A stretch of DNA of 64,000 nt from Amycolatopsis arida (GTDB lineage: Bacteria > Actinomycetota > Actinomycetes > Mycobacteriales > Pseudonocardiaceae), in assembly GCF_900115565.1 (NCBI RefSeq), contig NZ_FOWW01000001.1, forward strand, positions 62,001-126,000. Direction: 5' to 3'. Of the stretch, positions 7,555 to 16,288 are shown in pieces. Each line of letters opens with the position of its first letter. Position 1 is the first letter of the stretch. The notes beneath the pieces are model-generated. The model ran no database searches and was not told the origin of the DNA. It saw only the letters and a program-made list of their open reading frames with translations. The position numbers and the translations under genes are program-made.

Positions 7555-10500
7555 TCACAGGCGCGCCCGCAGAGCGAGGTGGCGGTCCACGACATGCGCG
7601 ATGTGCTCGGGATCGGCGTCGGTGCGGGCGTAGACGGTGATGTGCGGCTGCACCGGTCGATCGGCGGCGCGTCCGATCGCGTCGAACTGCTCGGCCGTGA
7701 ACACCGCCTCGGGCCTGCCCGTTCCGTTGTAGACGGTGGAGACCCCGGGTGGGAGCCAGCCGCCCCGGTCGTACCAGCCGTGGCGCTGCCAGAACCGTTG
7801 CGCCCCGATGGGGTCGTCGTAGCGCGACTGGATGTAGCGCAGCCCCCACTCGGCCTGCCCCGCCGGAGTCGCCTCGATCGCACCGTGGACGCTGGTGAGC
7901 TTCTGGAACAGGCCCCGGGCGCTGCTTCTCGGGTTGGCCGCCCGCGGGTCCCAGCTGGACTCCCGGCCGATGATCCAGCTCAGCGCGTCCCACTGCGGGC
8001 CGGAGTGCCAGCCGTAGCGGGCGGCAACCGCGCGCACCGCCGACACGACCTCGGGCGCCCCGGCTCCGGTGGCGGTGGTGGCGTAGAGGGCGTTGATCGC
8101 CTCCAGCGCGTGCTCCTTCACGCGGTCGGCGCCCCGGGTGGCGATCCCGCCGCCGAGCACACCCATCGTGTTGCCGCCGAACCGGCCGGGAATCTCGGCG
8201 ATCATCCGGTAGGTGGCGGCGAAGGCGTCGGCGACGAGCTGGCTCACGTCGAGGCCGCCGCCTCCCCCGGGGACAAACCGGCCGCCGACCACCGGCAGCG
8301 AGAAGCGCTGGCGGAACTGCGGGTGGTCCGCGCCAACCGCCGGGGGTCCGAAGCTGGTCTGGTTCGCTCGGCCGCCGGATTCGACGTTGACCCCGCCGAG
8401 CGTGCCGGCCATGTGACCGGGAGCGCCCTGGGTCACGCCGATGGCGAAGGCGGAGGACAGGCCGCGGACGAACCCGTCGATCGGGCCCGCGGCGAACGAC
8501 GCGGTGGTGAACCGCCGCCGGTACGGGTACTCGCCGCGCAGCACGTTCACGATCGCCGACATGAACCCCGAGCAGTCGAACCCGCCCGGGCCGACCCCGC
8601 CCCACTGGTAGCGGCGGCCGTGGAACTGCCGGGCGAACTGCTGTGCCCGCAGCACGGCGGCATTGACGGCCGAGCCGGTGTCGGCGACCAAGCCGCCCTC
8701 GGCGTAGCCGCGGACGTGCTGCGCGCGGCGCAGGTCGGCGCCGAACAGGCCCTCCAGCCCAGGGAAGTCCCCCCGGAGTGAGGCGAGGTGCGCGGCGCGG
8801 ATGTTGTCCAGCCCCCACCGCCGAACCACCTCCACCGGCAGCACGTACTCGCCAGGGGTGAGCAGGGCCGGCACGGTGTCGCCGCTGCCGCTGCCGGGAA
8901 CGGCCCCGCCGGTGGCGAACGCCAGCGGCACCGGGCCGATCGCCTTGTTCAGCGCGAAGTCGGCGTTCAGCTTGTTCCACGCGGCGACCAGCCCGGCGTT
9001 GATCGGCCACTGCAAGATCCAGCGAACGGGGGACGCGGCGTGGCCCTGCATCTCGCCGAACCGGTCGCGCACCCACACCGCGGTGGCCGCCACGGCGGCG
9101 CGGACCGCGCTCAAGCCGGTCTGCAGCGCGCCGAAGGCGCTGTTCTGCCGGTCCACCGAGGCCCACACCGACGCGGCGATGCCCGCCCACGTCTGATTGA
9201 GCTGCCCGTACAGGCTGGCCTGCCGCGAGGTGATGGTGGTGCTGCTCGCCGCGATGCCGGCCGCGATCGCGGCCCAAGCCCGGCCCTGCTCGTCCCGCAG
9301 GGCGAGGGTGCTCGCCGCGAGAGCGCTGTTCGCTGTGACCAGGTGCGTGCCGATGTGCACCTCGATCGCCACGAGCGCCGGGGCGAGCACCCCGGTGAGC
9401 GTGGCCGCCAGCGCTTTGGCCGCAGCCTCGGTGGCCTCCATCGTGGCCTGATCGCTTGCCACGGAAACGGGGGCGAGCGTGACGGCCGTCGACGGCACGG
9501 AGCCTACAACCCCGCCGTCGGCGAACCGGGCGACGATGCCGCCACGCGCGTAGGCCCGGCCCCGCATGGCCGCCGCGTTGGCCGCGAGGATGTGCTCGGC
9601 ACCGATCGCGCGTACCAGCTCGGGCACGAGGACCGCTTCACCGGGCGAAAGAAGGGCCGGCACGGTGTCGCGGCCGGGGGCGTAGCCGGGCAGCACGCCA
9701 CCGCCGGCCAGGCGCAGTTCGGGCAGCGGATCGACGCCGGGCAGCAGGTCCGCGGCGGTGTTGTAGACCTTGCGCAGCCCGTTGTTCCACACGATGTCGA
9801 TGACGAGCTGGATGGGCTTCTTGACGAACTCCACCACGGAGTCGAAGACGCCCGTCACGACATCCTTCATGACGGTGAACGCCCTGCCGATCTTGTCGAC
9901 CGCGCTCTTGAACCAGTCGAAGGTCGGCTTGATCACGTGCTCCCACGCCCACTGCAGCGCCCCGGTCAGGGCGTTCCACGCCGGCCGCACCGCCGTGTTC
10001 CACAGCCACACGAAGAAGCCCCCCACGGCGCGGACCGCGCGGCCGAGCCCGTCGAAGGCCGGGCGGAGCACGTCGGACCACGCCCACGAGATCGCCGCGG
10101 TGATGCCGTCCCAGGCCGGTTTGATCGCAGCATTCCACAGCCAGACGAAGCCGGCGCCGACCTGCGTGAGCACCCACACCCAGGCATCGAGGTAGGGCTT
10201 GAGGATCGTGCCCCACACCCAGGCGACCACGTTGCCGATGAACATGAACGCCGGCTGGACCGCGTGAATCCACAGCCACATCACGGCCGCCCCGAGCGCG
10301 CGGAACAGCATGATCGATGGTCCGATGAGGACGGTGAACAGGATCGCGGCGACATGCTGGGCGGCGCTGCTGAGAAAGGCGAACACCGGCGAGAAGACGT
10401 TGTGCCACAGCCAGCTTGCCGCTGCGCCGACGGCGCGGACCGCGGCCACGATGCCGTCGAACGCCGGCTTGAGCACGTTCTGCCACGCCCACTGCGCGGC

Positions 10501-12255
10501 AGTCTGGATCGCCTGCCAGACCGCGACCACGACGGCCCGGAACCCCTCGACGTTGTTCCAGGCGTAGACGATCGCTGCGACCAGGCCGGCGACCAACGCG
10601 ACGACGAACCCGATCGGTGAGGCAGTGAAGGCCAGGCTCAACGCCACCCAGGCCACACGGACCGCGAGGAGCGCTCCCCGCACGAGGCCGATCGCCCTGG
10701 TCGCGGCGCCGACCGCGGCGGCAATGCCATACCAGGCGGCGAAGGCCGCCGCGACGCCGACCACCAGCGGCATCAGCGGCTGCAGCCACCCGGTAACCGC
10801 CACCAGCGCAGGGCCGACCACCTCACGCAGCACGACACCCGCTGCGCGTAGTCCCGCGAGCAGTGCGCCGCCGACGAGCGCGGCCACGGGCTGCACGGCC
10901 GTCCAGAGGTTGCGCAATGCCGGGATGACCGAGCCGGTGAGGAACGCGCCGACGTCGCGGAACGCCGCGCCGACCACGGCGGCGACCGGGCGCGCGGCCT
11001 CGTGGAAGCGGGTGATCAGCTCCGGCAGGGCGCCCAGGCCGTCGGTCACGCCGCCCAGCGCGGACTTGATCAACGGCAGGACGGGCGTGACGAGCTGGCC
11101 CAGCGCCTTGTTGAGGTTGTCGGTGAAGTTGGACCAGATGCCGGTCACCGTGGTGGCCTGGTTGGCCATCATCCCGGCGAACGCCTGGGTCTCCCCGGCC
11201 GCGCCACGCGTGCCCTGCTCGATGCCGGACATCAGCTTGGGAATCGCCTCAGCGCTGGCGACCAGCCCCTTGCTGATCATGTCCTGCATCGCGGCGGTCG
11301 TGACGCCGTACTGGTTCGCCAGGATGCGCAGCGCCGGGATGCCGGCCTCGGTGAGCTGCAGGATCTCGTCGCCCTGGACCTTGCCCTTGGCCGACATCTG
11401 CCCGACCGCCAGCACGACCTGATTGATCTGCTCGGCCGAACCGCCCATCCCGGCCACCGCGTCGCCGATCGCGGTCAGGGTGGGCAGCACGTCCTGGGCG
11501 GCGAAGCCGAACGCCATCAGCCGCTGCGCGCCCGTGGTCACACTGGGCAGGTCGAACGGCGTCTGCGCGGCGAAGTCCTGGAGCTCCGCCACGAACCGCT
11601 GCGCCTCCTGGGCGCTGCCGAGCATGGTGGTGAACGCCATCTCGGCCTGCTCCTGGCTGGCCGCGAACCGCACACCCATCCCCGCCGCGGCGACCCCCGC
11701 GCCGGTGAACACGGTCCCGGCAGTCAGGCCGAATCCGGCCAGCACGCTGCTCGCACCCCGAACCGGCGCCAGCAGCCCCCGGCTGATCGCCGACCCGGTG
11801 CGGTGCAGCGCCGACTCGCTGAGGGTGGCCATCGCCCCGAACTGGGCGCCGACTCGACCGGTGGTGTCCGCGACCGTCCGCAGCCGTCCCCCGACCGTGC
11901 CGGCCGCGCCGGAGAACGCGCTCGCGGCGGCCTCGCCCGACCGGAACCCGTCCCGGACCCGGCCCAGGACCGGACTCACCCTCGCGAGCTGATCGAGCAC
12001 CGGCGCCGTGCCGCGGGCGAGGACGCGCATCGAGTCCGAGCCGTCCCGGCTGACCTCAGTGAACCGGCCGCGCAGCCGCGTCAACGTGCCGGAAAGACCC
12101 GACTCAACGCCGCCGCCGAGGTCCTGCCCCACGAGCCGGCCCGCGGGCGCACCCACCCCGCGGAGCTGGGAGTTGATCTGCGACGCGGCGGCGGAGCCGA
12201 ACCCCCGCAGCGTCGGCAGAACCTGGATGTAGGCGGTGCCGGCCGAGTAGGGCAG
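7555..12255 (-). CDS. Tape measure protein with NlpC/P60 and lysozyme-like domains
   Basis: About 1566 aa if begun at CTG 12255. Order: conserved N-terminus (AYIQVLPTLRGFGS), helical tape region with long hydrophobic stretches (about 300-600), Trp-rich repeats (VWLWNAAIKPAWDGI type, about 600-750), an NlpC/P60-like domain (FDCSGF, Cys about 1228; GHMAGTLG His), and a C-terminal transglycosylase-like domain (GRESSWDP, Glu about 1432). It sets tail length and probably opens peptidoglycan at injection. The first ATG/GTG/TTG (12156) would remove the conserved N-terminus. CTG lies seven bases after GGTGA of the strong AGGGGGTGA signal. Confidence 0.9.
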   Translation of the reverse strand: MPYSAGTAYIQVLPTLRGFGSAAASQINSQLRGVGAPAGRLVGQDLGGGVESGLSGTLTRLRGRFTEVSRDGSDSMRVLARGTAPVLDQLARVSPVLGRVRDGFRSGEAAASAFSGAAGTVGGRLRTVADTTGRVGAQFGAMATLSESALHRTGSAISRGLLAPVRGASSVLAGFGLTAGTVFTGAGVAAAGMGVRFAASQEQAEMAFTTMLGSAQEAQRFVAELQDFAAQTPFDLPSVTTGAQRLMAFGFAAQDVLPTLTAIGDAVAGMGGSAEQINQVVLAVGQMSAKGKVQGDEILQLTEAGIPALRILANQYGVTTAAMQDMISKGLVASAEAIPKLMSGIEQGTRGAAGETQAFAGMMANQATTVTGIWSNFTDNLNKALGQLVTPVLPLIKSALGGVTDGLGALPELITRFHEAARPVAAVVGAAFRDVGAFLTGSVIPALRNLWTAVQPVAALVGGALLAGLRAAGVVLREVVGPALVAVTGWLQPLMPLVVGVAAAFAAWYGIAAAVGAATRAIGLVRGALLAVRVAWVALSLAFTASPIGFVVALVAGLVAAIVYAWNNVEGFRAVVVAVWQAIQTAAQWAWQNVLKPAFDGIVAAVRAVGAAASWLWHNVFSPVFAFLSSAAQHVAAILFTVLIGPSIMLFRALGAAVMWLWIHAVQPAFMFIGNVVAWVWGTILKPYLDAWVWVLTQVGAGFVWLWNAAIKPAWDGITAAISWAWSDVLRPAFDGLGRAVRAVGGFFVWLWNTAVRPAWNALTGALQWAWEHVIKPTFDWFKSAVDKIGRAFTVMKDVVTGVFDSVVEFVKKPIQLVIDIVWNNGLRKVYNTAADLLPGVDPLPELRLAGGGVLPGYAPGRDTVPALLSPGEAVLVPELVRAIGAEHILAANAAAMRGRAYARGGIVARFADGGVVGSVPSTAVTLAPVSVASDQATMEATEAAAKALAATLTGVLAPALVAIEVHIGTHLVTANSALAASTLALRDEQGRAWAAIAAGIAASSTTITSRQASLYGQLNQTWAGIAASVWASVDRQNSAFGALQTGLSAVRAAVAATAVWVRDRFGEMQGHAASPVRWILQWPINAGLVAAWNKLNADFALNKAIGPVPLAFATGGAVPGSGSGDTVPALLTPGEYVLPVEVVRRWGLDNIRAAHLASLRGDFPGLEGLFGADLRRAQHVRGYAEGGLVADTGSAVNAAVLRAQQFARQFHGRRYQWGGVGPGGFDCSGFMSAIVNVLRGEYPYRRRFTTASFAAGPIDGFVRGLSSAFAIGVTQGAPGHMAGTLGGVNVESGGRANQTSFGPPAVGADHPQFRQRFSLPVVGGRFVPGGGGGLDVSQLVADAFAATYRMIAEIPGRFGGNTMGVLGGGIATRGADRVKEHALEAINALYATTATGAGAPEVVSAVRAVAARYGWHSGPQWDALSWIIGRESSWDPRAANPRSSARGLFQKLTSVHGAIEATPAGQAEWGLRYIQSRYDDPIGAQRFWQRHGWYDRGGWLPPGVSTVYNGTGRPEAVFTAEQFDAIGRAADRPVQPHITVYARTDADPEHIAHVVDRHLALRARL

Positions 12256-12262
12256 AAAGGGC

Positions 12263-12727
12263 TCACCCCCTGCCGAGCATCAGACGAACCCGGTCGCGGT
12301 GTCGGCGGTAGCTGTCGGCGGCCTCCAGGCGATCCCGCGCCAGTCGAGGCCGGGGCAGGGGCGTGACCCTCTGACGCCGCCCGGTGCGCTGAGCCTCCAA
12401 CGACGCCCGGATGCCGAGCAGGATGTCGCCGATGTCGGTCAGCGCGGCCCGCTCCGGCGTCCAGGTGTGCGCGTCGACCGCGCGCGTGCGGCCAGGCCGC
12501 TTCGCCCCGGCGCGCTCGGCGTCCTGCTGGCGGCGGGCCAACTCGTCGTCGTCGTGGATGGCGACCTTGTAGTGGCTGTGATCGGGCAAGCGCTCGACCA
12601 GCCGCACGAGCTGTCCCCATGGCCGCTCTGCCCGAAAGAACGCCAGCAGATTCAGCCCGAGTTCGTGTTGAAGGTCGTACTCGATCGCCTCGCCGTACTG
12701 CTCGATCAGCGCGACGAGGCCCGCGAA
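12263..12727 (-). CDS. Tail assembly chaperone, second part (gpT), made by -1 frameshift
   Basis: This frame has no suitable start of its own; it is read after ribosomes slip at 12727-12733 and gives a gpG-gpT fusion of about 249 aa. The sequence after the slip (FAGLVALIEQYGEAIEYDLQ, then LNLLAFFRAERPW) is the conserved gpT-type segment of actinophage tail chaperones, which recruits tube subunits and tape measure during tail assembly. It ends eight bases before the tape measure CTG. Confidence 0.85.
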   Translation of the reverse strand, partial: FAGLVALIEQYGEAIEYDLQHELGLNLLAFFRAERPWGQLVRLVERLPDHSHYKVAIHDDDELARRQQDAERAGAKRPGRTRAVDAHTWTPERAALTDIGDILLGIRASLEAQRTGRRQRVTPLPRPRLARDRLEAADSYRRHRDRVRLMLGRG

Positions 12728-13011
12728 CCCCCCGGCGGCGCCGCCGACAACCCGAAGTGGTCCACCATGTCGGCGACCACGGCGTTGAGCACGCTCGCCG
12801 GCTGGTGGCGCACCAGCTCGAAGACCTCGGCGAAGTGCTCCCCGGTCAGCAGCTCCAGGGTGCGCCGCGAGCTGCGGGACTCCTCGATCTCCAGCACCGT
12901 GTCGCCGTCCGGCGCCGGGATGCGGATCTCCCGCTCGTCGTCCAGCGCCAGGACGAACGGGTCGGCCTTGGCCTCACGGACGTAGCGGTCCCACTTGTAG
13001 GTCTTGCTCAG
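12706..13011 (-). CDS. Tail assembly chaperone gpG
   Basis: 101 aa if begun at CTG 13011. The sequence around ADPFVLALDDEREIRIPAPD and LELLTGEHFAEVFELV, ending VVADMVDHFGL, is typical of the short chaperone that lies between tail tube and tape measure genes. No ATG, GTG or TTG exists between the upstream in-frame stop and GTG 12897, which would cut away this conserved part. CTG has GAGGAG about 12 bases upstream. The C-terminal Pro-Pro-Gly-Gly region holds the frameshift site. Confidence 0.8.
   Translation of the reverse strand: MSKTYKWDRYVREAKADPFVLALDDEREIRIPAPDGDTVLEIEESRSSRRTLELLTGEHFAEVFELVRHQPASVLNAVVADMVDHFGLSAAPPGGSRASSR
12727..12733 (-). other. Programmed -1 frameshift site GGGGGGT
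   Basis: In the gpG frame the codons read CCG GGG GGT TCG. The heptamer G_GGG_GGT allows both tRNAs to re-pair after a one-base backward slip, continuing TTC GCG GGC into gpT. It lies seven codons before the gpG stop, as in other siphoviruses. Confidence 0.85.
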
Positions 13012-13027
13012 CGGTGAATCGCTCTCC

Positions 13028-13213
13028 TCAACGGTCGTCGGACTCGGCGCGCTCGGCCGCGGGCGGCGCCTTGCGGGGCCGCGGGCTCGCGGCCTTGGGC
13101 TGTTCCACTGGGTCGGGCTCGATCGTGTAGCCGTGCCCCAGCGTCAGGGTGTTGATCTCGCGCTCGTCGTCGGTGCGGTAGCGGCGGCCATCGGGCGCGC
13201 GCAGGGTCGGCAT
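13028..13213 (-). CDS. Small phage protein between tail tube and chaperone genes
   Basis: 61 aa from ATG 13213 with GGAGGAGG upstream. It has a charged N-terminal half (LRAPDGRRYRTDDEREINTL) and a Pro/Lys/Ala-rich tail. Small proteins of this kind often occupy this slot in actinophages; function unknown. A longer frame from 13276 is open but lacks a better signal. Confidence 0.6.
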   Translation of the reverse strand: MPTLRAPDGRRYRTDDEREINTLTLGHGYTIEPDPVEQPKAASPRPRKAPPAAERAESDDR

Positions 13214-13301
13214 GGGAACCTCCTCCGGCAGAGCGGGTGGCCAGGGTCGACGGCGTGGCGTGGCGCCCGCGGCCACCCTGGTACGCGAGCGTCACCCCAC
13301 G

Positions 13302-13994
13302 TCAGGCCGCTCCGCCAGGCGCTGGGGCGGGGAAGCCCATGTCGGCCAACAGCGCCTTCCAGCCCGGCCCGCCGAAGAAGAACCGCATCGCCGTGCCGGC
13401 ATCCTCGTCGTACTTCGCGGTCAGCGTGACCTCGTAGCCCACGGGATCGTCGTCGTCGGACCACTTCTGGTCCCCGGTGTCGGTCACCGTGGCCCGTGGG
13501 GCGAGCTTGGCCACGTAGATCGTGTCCGGACCGACCCCGTCTACGAACAGGCCGAACACCCGGAAGTAGCGTGTCGCCGGCCGCGCCGGCCGGTCGAACC
13601 GCACCTCACCCGTCGTCGGGTCCGGCACCACGCTGCCCAGGTTGACACCCTCGTACAGCTCCAAGGTCTTGCGCTTGGTCTCCTGCGCCGTGAACTTCAA
13701 CCCGTCGGTCTGCTTGGTGATGTCGGTGCGGGTCGGCTCGACAGCGCCCCAGGAGTCCACCTCCGCGGTGTCGACCGACCGGCTCCAGGTCGCACCGTCA
13801 CCCTTGTCCACCCAACCGATGTCCTCGTACCCCGCAGGCAACGGCAGCAGGCCCGCCGCGTCCCCGGAGGTCAGAGCCGTCGGCAGGTCCGCAGTGTGAT
13901 CGGCGATGAAGATCGAGCCCTCCAACGCCTTGCGGATCAACTCGGACTGTTTCCGCTTGAGCGCGTCATAGGTCGTGGTCGTGGGAGTGGTCAA
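13302..13994 (-). CDS. Major tail tube protein
   Basis: 230 aa from TTG 13994 with AAGGAGA upstream. It contains GYEDIGWVDKGDGATWSRSV, the segment EPTRTDITKQTDGLKF and a late TLTAKYDEDAGTA, characteristic of actinophage major tail proteins. It polymerises as stacked hexamers around the tape measure. Genome position between the neck genes and chaperones supports this. Confidence 0.85.
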   Translation of the reverse strand: MTTPTTTTYDALKRKQSELIRKALEGSIFIADHTADLPTALTSGDAAGLLPLPAGYEDIGWVDKGDGATWSRSVDTAEVDSWGAVEPTRTDITKQTDGLKFTAQETKRKTLELYEGVNLGSVVPDPTTGEVRFDRPARPATRYFRVFGLFVDGVGPDTIYVAKLAPRATVTDTGDQKWSDDDDPVGYEVTLTAKYDEDAGTAMRFFFGGPGWKALLADMGFPAPAPGGAA

Positions 13995-14056
13995 GATGTC
14001 TCCTTCTTCTGCACGTCGCGCCGGGTTGTCACGGGTGCTCGCTACTCTTCGTCGTC

Positions 14057-14671
14057 ATGGCGGTACACAGACGCGGGTCGGCCTTGAAGCCGAAGGAAGA
14101 TCGCCCGCTGGGGCGGGTGCTGGTGACGATCGATGACTTCCGCGCGCTGCGGGATGAGGTCGCTCGGTTGGACGGAGGTAATGAGCCGCCGAAGTTGGAG
14201 TTCAACGGTGGCACGTTCGATGAGCCGGAAGACATCCGGACGTTGTCCGACCTGGAACTGCAACACCTCGCTGTCAAAGGCAGCACACTGGAGGTACACC
14301 TCACGCCTACCTCGGCGCACGTGTTCGGCGACCCGGACACGTGCGAGGACCTTTACACGTCCTGGGCTCGTCCTCGCGCCACTAGTCTGCGGCCCACGCC
14401 GCTGTCGTGGTATCAGGCGTTTAGGGCAACCACACTTTTTGTGATAGGAATTTTCTTTCTGGCCGGGGGAGTCGGCATTTTCGTCAATGGTACCGACCCA
14501 AATAATCCAGGCCAAACACTTCCTGTCCTAGACAGAATTGCTGGCGGCTCCATGGCAATGCTGATTGCGAGCGCGCTACTCGGGTTCGGTGTTGCTGCCC
14601 TACGTGATCGCCCCAATTCCTGCGCGGTGATACGTGCCTGCCTGCTCGTCAGTCTGCTTGTGAGGAAGTAG
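14057..14671 (+). CDS. Moron: two-TM membrane protein of unknown function
   Basis: 204 aa, opposite in strand to all surrounding structural genes. The first 115 residues are soluble and charged; two membrane helices follow (FVIGIFFLAGGVGIFV and MAMLIASALLGFGVAAL). The 3' half is clearly more AT-rich than its neighbours, as expected for imported cargo. A TACTCT hexamer lies eight bases before the ATG with no Shine-Dalgarno, suggesting leaderless expression from its own promoter in the lysogen. It overlaps the end of the tail terminator gene by 23 bp. Exclusion or defence is possible but unproven. Confidence 0.7.
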   Translation: MAVHRRGSALKPKEDRPLGRVLVTIDDFRALRDEVARLDGGNEPPKLEFNGGTFDEPEDIRTLSDLELQHLAVKGSTLEVHLTPTSAHVFGDPDTCEDLYTSWARPRATSLRPTPLSWYQAFRATTLFVIGIFFLAGGVGIFVNGTDPNNPGQTLPVLDRIAGGSMAMLIASALLGFGVAALRDRPNSCAVIRACLLVSLLVRK

Positions 14672-15047
14672 GTCGTCGCCAGGACAGGCGGTAGTAGCCC
14701 AGGACGCGGCGGATGTCCTCGGTGGTCGGGTAGGGGACCTGGGTGGGCGGGTTGTCGGTGCGTGCGGCGTCGATGAGCACGCCGCTGGCGCGGGTTCGGA
14801 CGCTGCCGAGGATCTGTTGGCGGCAGTGCTCGGCGAGTTGCCATGCCTGCGCGCGGTCGCGGCCGTAGCAGGCGATTTCGATGCGTGGGTGGTCGGTGAT
14901 GCCGTCGTCGGAGCCGCCGACTCGCTGCACCCGGATCAGGGGCGGGCTCAGTTCGGCCGGGGTCGCGGTGACCGTGGGGGCCAGGTGCTCCAGCAGGGTC
15001 ATCACCACGGTTTCGGCGTCGGGAAATGGCGGTAGCACCATGCCCAC
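14649..15047 (-). CDS. Tail terminator-like neck protein
   Basis: 132 aa. The N-terminus (LPPFPDAETVVMTLLEHLAP) and PRIEIACYGRDRAQAWQLAE are typical of the tail terminator/completion proteins in this slot. They cap the tube and bind the head connector. It is the last neck gene before the tail tube. Confidence 0.75.
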   Translation of the reverse strand: MGMVLPPFPDAETVVMTLLEHLAPTVTATPAELSPPLIRVQRVGGSDDGITDHPRIEIACYGRDRAQAWQLAEHCRQQILGSVRTRASGVLIDAARTDNPPTQVPYPTTEDIRRVLGYYRLSWRRPTSSQAD

Positions 15048-15051
15048 GGGG

Positions 15052-15369
15052 CTAGCCCGCTTCCACGATGTCGAGGGTGCGTGCGAGCACGTGGTGCGGG
15101 TGGGCCTGGCGGTCGTTGCCCCATTCGACGGCCGCCGAGTGCGGGGCGCTCGCCACGATCAGCCCGACGGGCCGGTCCCTGCGCCGCCCGCCGAGGCCGC
15201 CATCCTCGGCGCGGAGGCCGGCCACGTACTGGCCACTCCGGCGTGGGGCGATGCGTTGGGCGAACTCGGCTCCGCCCCGGGCGCGGTTCATGATCAGGTC
15301 GTGCATCTCCCGACCGCGTAGCAGCGCAGCGAGCCCGCGGTGATCGAGCACGAACTCCACGTCGGCCAT
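15052..15369 (-). CDS. HK97 gp10-like neck protein
   Basis: 105 aa from ATG 15369, overlapping the upstream stop by ATGA. It contains RGGAEFAQRIAPRRSGQYVAGL and an HSAAVEWGN segment, the pattern of the HK97 gp10 family of head-tail joining proteins. Neighbours on both sides are neck genes. Confidence 0.75.
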   Translation of the reverse strand: MADVEFVLDHRGLAALLRGREMHDLIMNRARGGAEFAQRIAPRRSGQYVAGLRAEDGGLGGRRRDRPVGLIVASAPHSAAVEWGNDRQAHPHHVLARTLDIVEAG

Positions 15370-15704
15370 CAGCCGGTCACCCTTTCGAGGTTGATCACGC
15401 AAACGCCGGAGGCGCCGGGTGTGAACGGACTGCGGTAGCGCTGGGGCTCGCCGATCACTGCCCACCGGGTGCCGTCGGGCAGCACCACCCGGTCGGTCGC
15501 GAGCACGTCGGCGTCGAGACCGGCGTACACGGTCATGCGGGTGGTGACCTGATCGGCGCGGTCGGTCTGCTCGGTCGAGCCGGCCGGCGCGAGCACGCAG
15601 CCGGGAATGTCGTGTTCGGTGGGCGGCAGCGGGTCGCCGTACCGGTTGGTGCCGGCCGGCCGCGAGACGCGGACCGTGTGGCCGATCAGCCCTTCCGGTG
15701 TCAC
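15369..15704 (-). CDS. Head-tail connector (head closure type)
   Basis: 111 aa, beta-rich. It begins with GLIGHTVRVSRPAGTNRYGDP and has a central TTRMTVYAGLDADVLATDRV, the pattern of small siphovirus head-closure proteins. It overlaps the gene before it by four bases. Confidence 0.7.
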   Translation of the reverse strand: MTPEGLIGHTVRVSRPAGTNRYGDPLPPTEHDIPGCVLAPAGSTEQTDRADQVTTRMTVYAGLDADVLATDRVVLPDGTRWAVIGEPQRYRSPFTPGASGVCVINLERVTG

Positions 15705-16063
15705 CGGTGGCCTGAAGGGGACGTGGTGGCGGTGTCCACGCTGAACGCCGTCTTCTGCCCGACCGCACGCCGCAGCCGCAACCGCTGGTCCCGGCTCAGC
15801 GGCGCTCCGCTCGTGCCTGTGGCGGCGTAGCTGGCCGAGTACGGCCCGATCGTGGTCGACGTCGCGCCGCCGGGCGTTGGGACCGCGGCTTTGCCCAGCT
15901 CCAGGGCCACGGCGGCGACGCCCGGCGGCACCTCGTCCGGCAGCGCGCCGATCTCCGCGGCGATCGCCGCTGCGACCCAGCTGTGGATTACGGCGGCGGT
16001 TTCGTCGCTGACCGGCCGGCCCGCCAGCGCGGACAGCGTGGCGGCGGTGAACAGCTCGGCCAC
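15701..16063 (-). CDS. Head-tail adaptor protein
   Basis: 120 aa from GTG 16063. It is helical at the start (AATLSALAGRPVSDETAAVIHSW), then AVALELGKAAVPTPGGATS and a C-terminal SRDQRLRLRRAVG. Gene order after the capsid gene and size match the adaptor that docks on the portal ring. Confidence 0.7.
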   Translation of the reverse strand: MAELFTAATLSALAGRPVSDETAAVIHSWVAAAIAAEIGALPDEVPPGVAAVALELGKAAVPTPGGATSTTIGPYSASYAATGTSGAPLSRDQRLRLRRAVGQKTAFSVDTATTSPSGHR

Positions 16064-16064
16064 G

Positions 16065-16262
16065 CTACTCGGCTCGGCCCCGGCGTGGCTTGGCCGGCTC
16101 GTCCCTGGCGGCCCCGCCACCGACCTCGCGAACGCCCAGCTCGGTCGGCAGCTTGCGCAGCTCGGCCGCCGTCTTCGGGTCGACATCGGCCACGCCGTCG
16201 CTGAACCTGACTCCGATGTCGCGGACGATCAGGCCGGGGTAGTGCTGGCTGACGAACTTCAC
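16065..16262 (-). CDS. Small head-region protein
   Basis: 65 aa from GTG 16262, which has AGGAAGG at good spacing; a GTG at 16292 lacks this. The body contains GLIVRDIGVRFSDGVADVD and ends in a basic tail. Phages of this type often have such a protein between major capsid and adaptor genes. Function unknown. Confidence 0.6.
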   Translation of the reverse strand: MKFVSQHYPGLIVRDIGVRFSDGVADVDPKTAAELRKLPTELGVREVGGGAARDEPAKPRRGRAE

Positions 16263-16288
16263 CGTGCCGCCTTCCTGCTCGCGAGTGG

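Noticed and set aside
7541-9277. Long minus-strand frames inside the tape measure gene and several long + strand frames opposite it
   Set aside because: Arg/Gly/Pro-rich translations without motifs; antisense or shifted shadows of a high-GC gene.
12081-12620. Third frame through gpT as an alternative frameshift product
   Set aside because: Its translation is Arg/Pro-rich without similarity to tail chaperones; the gpT-like sequence is in the other frame.
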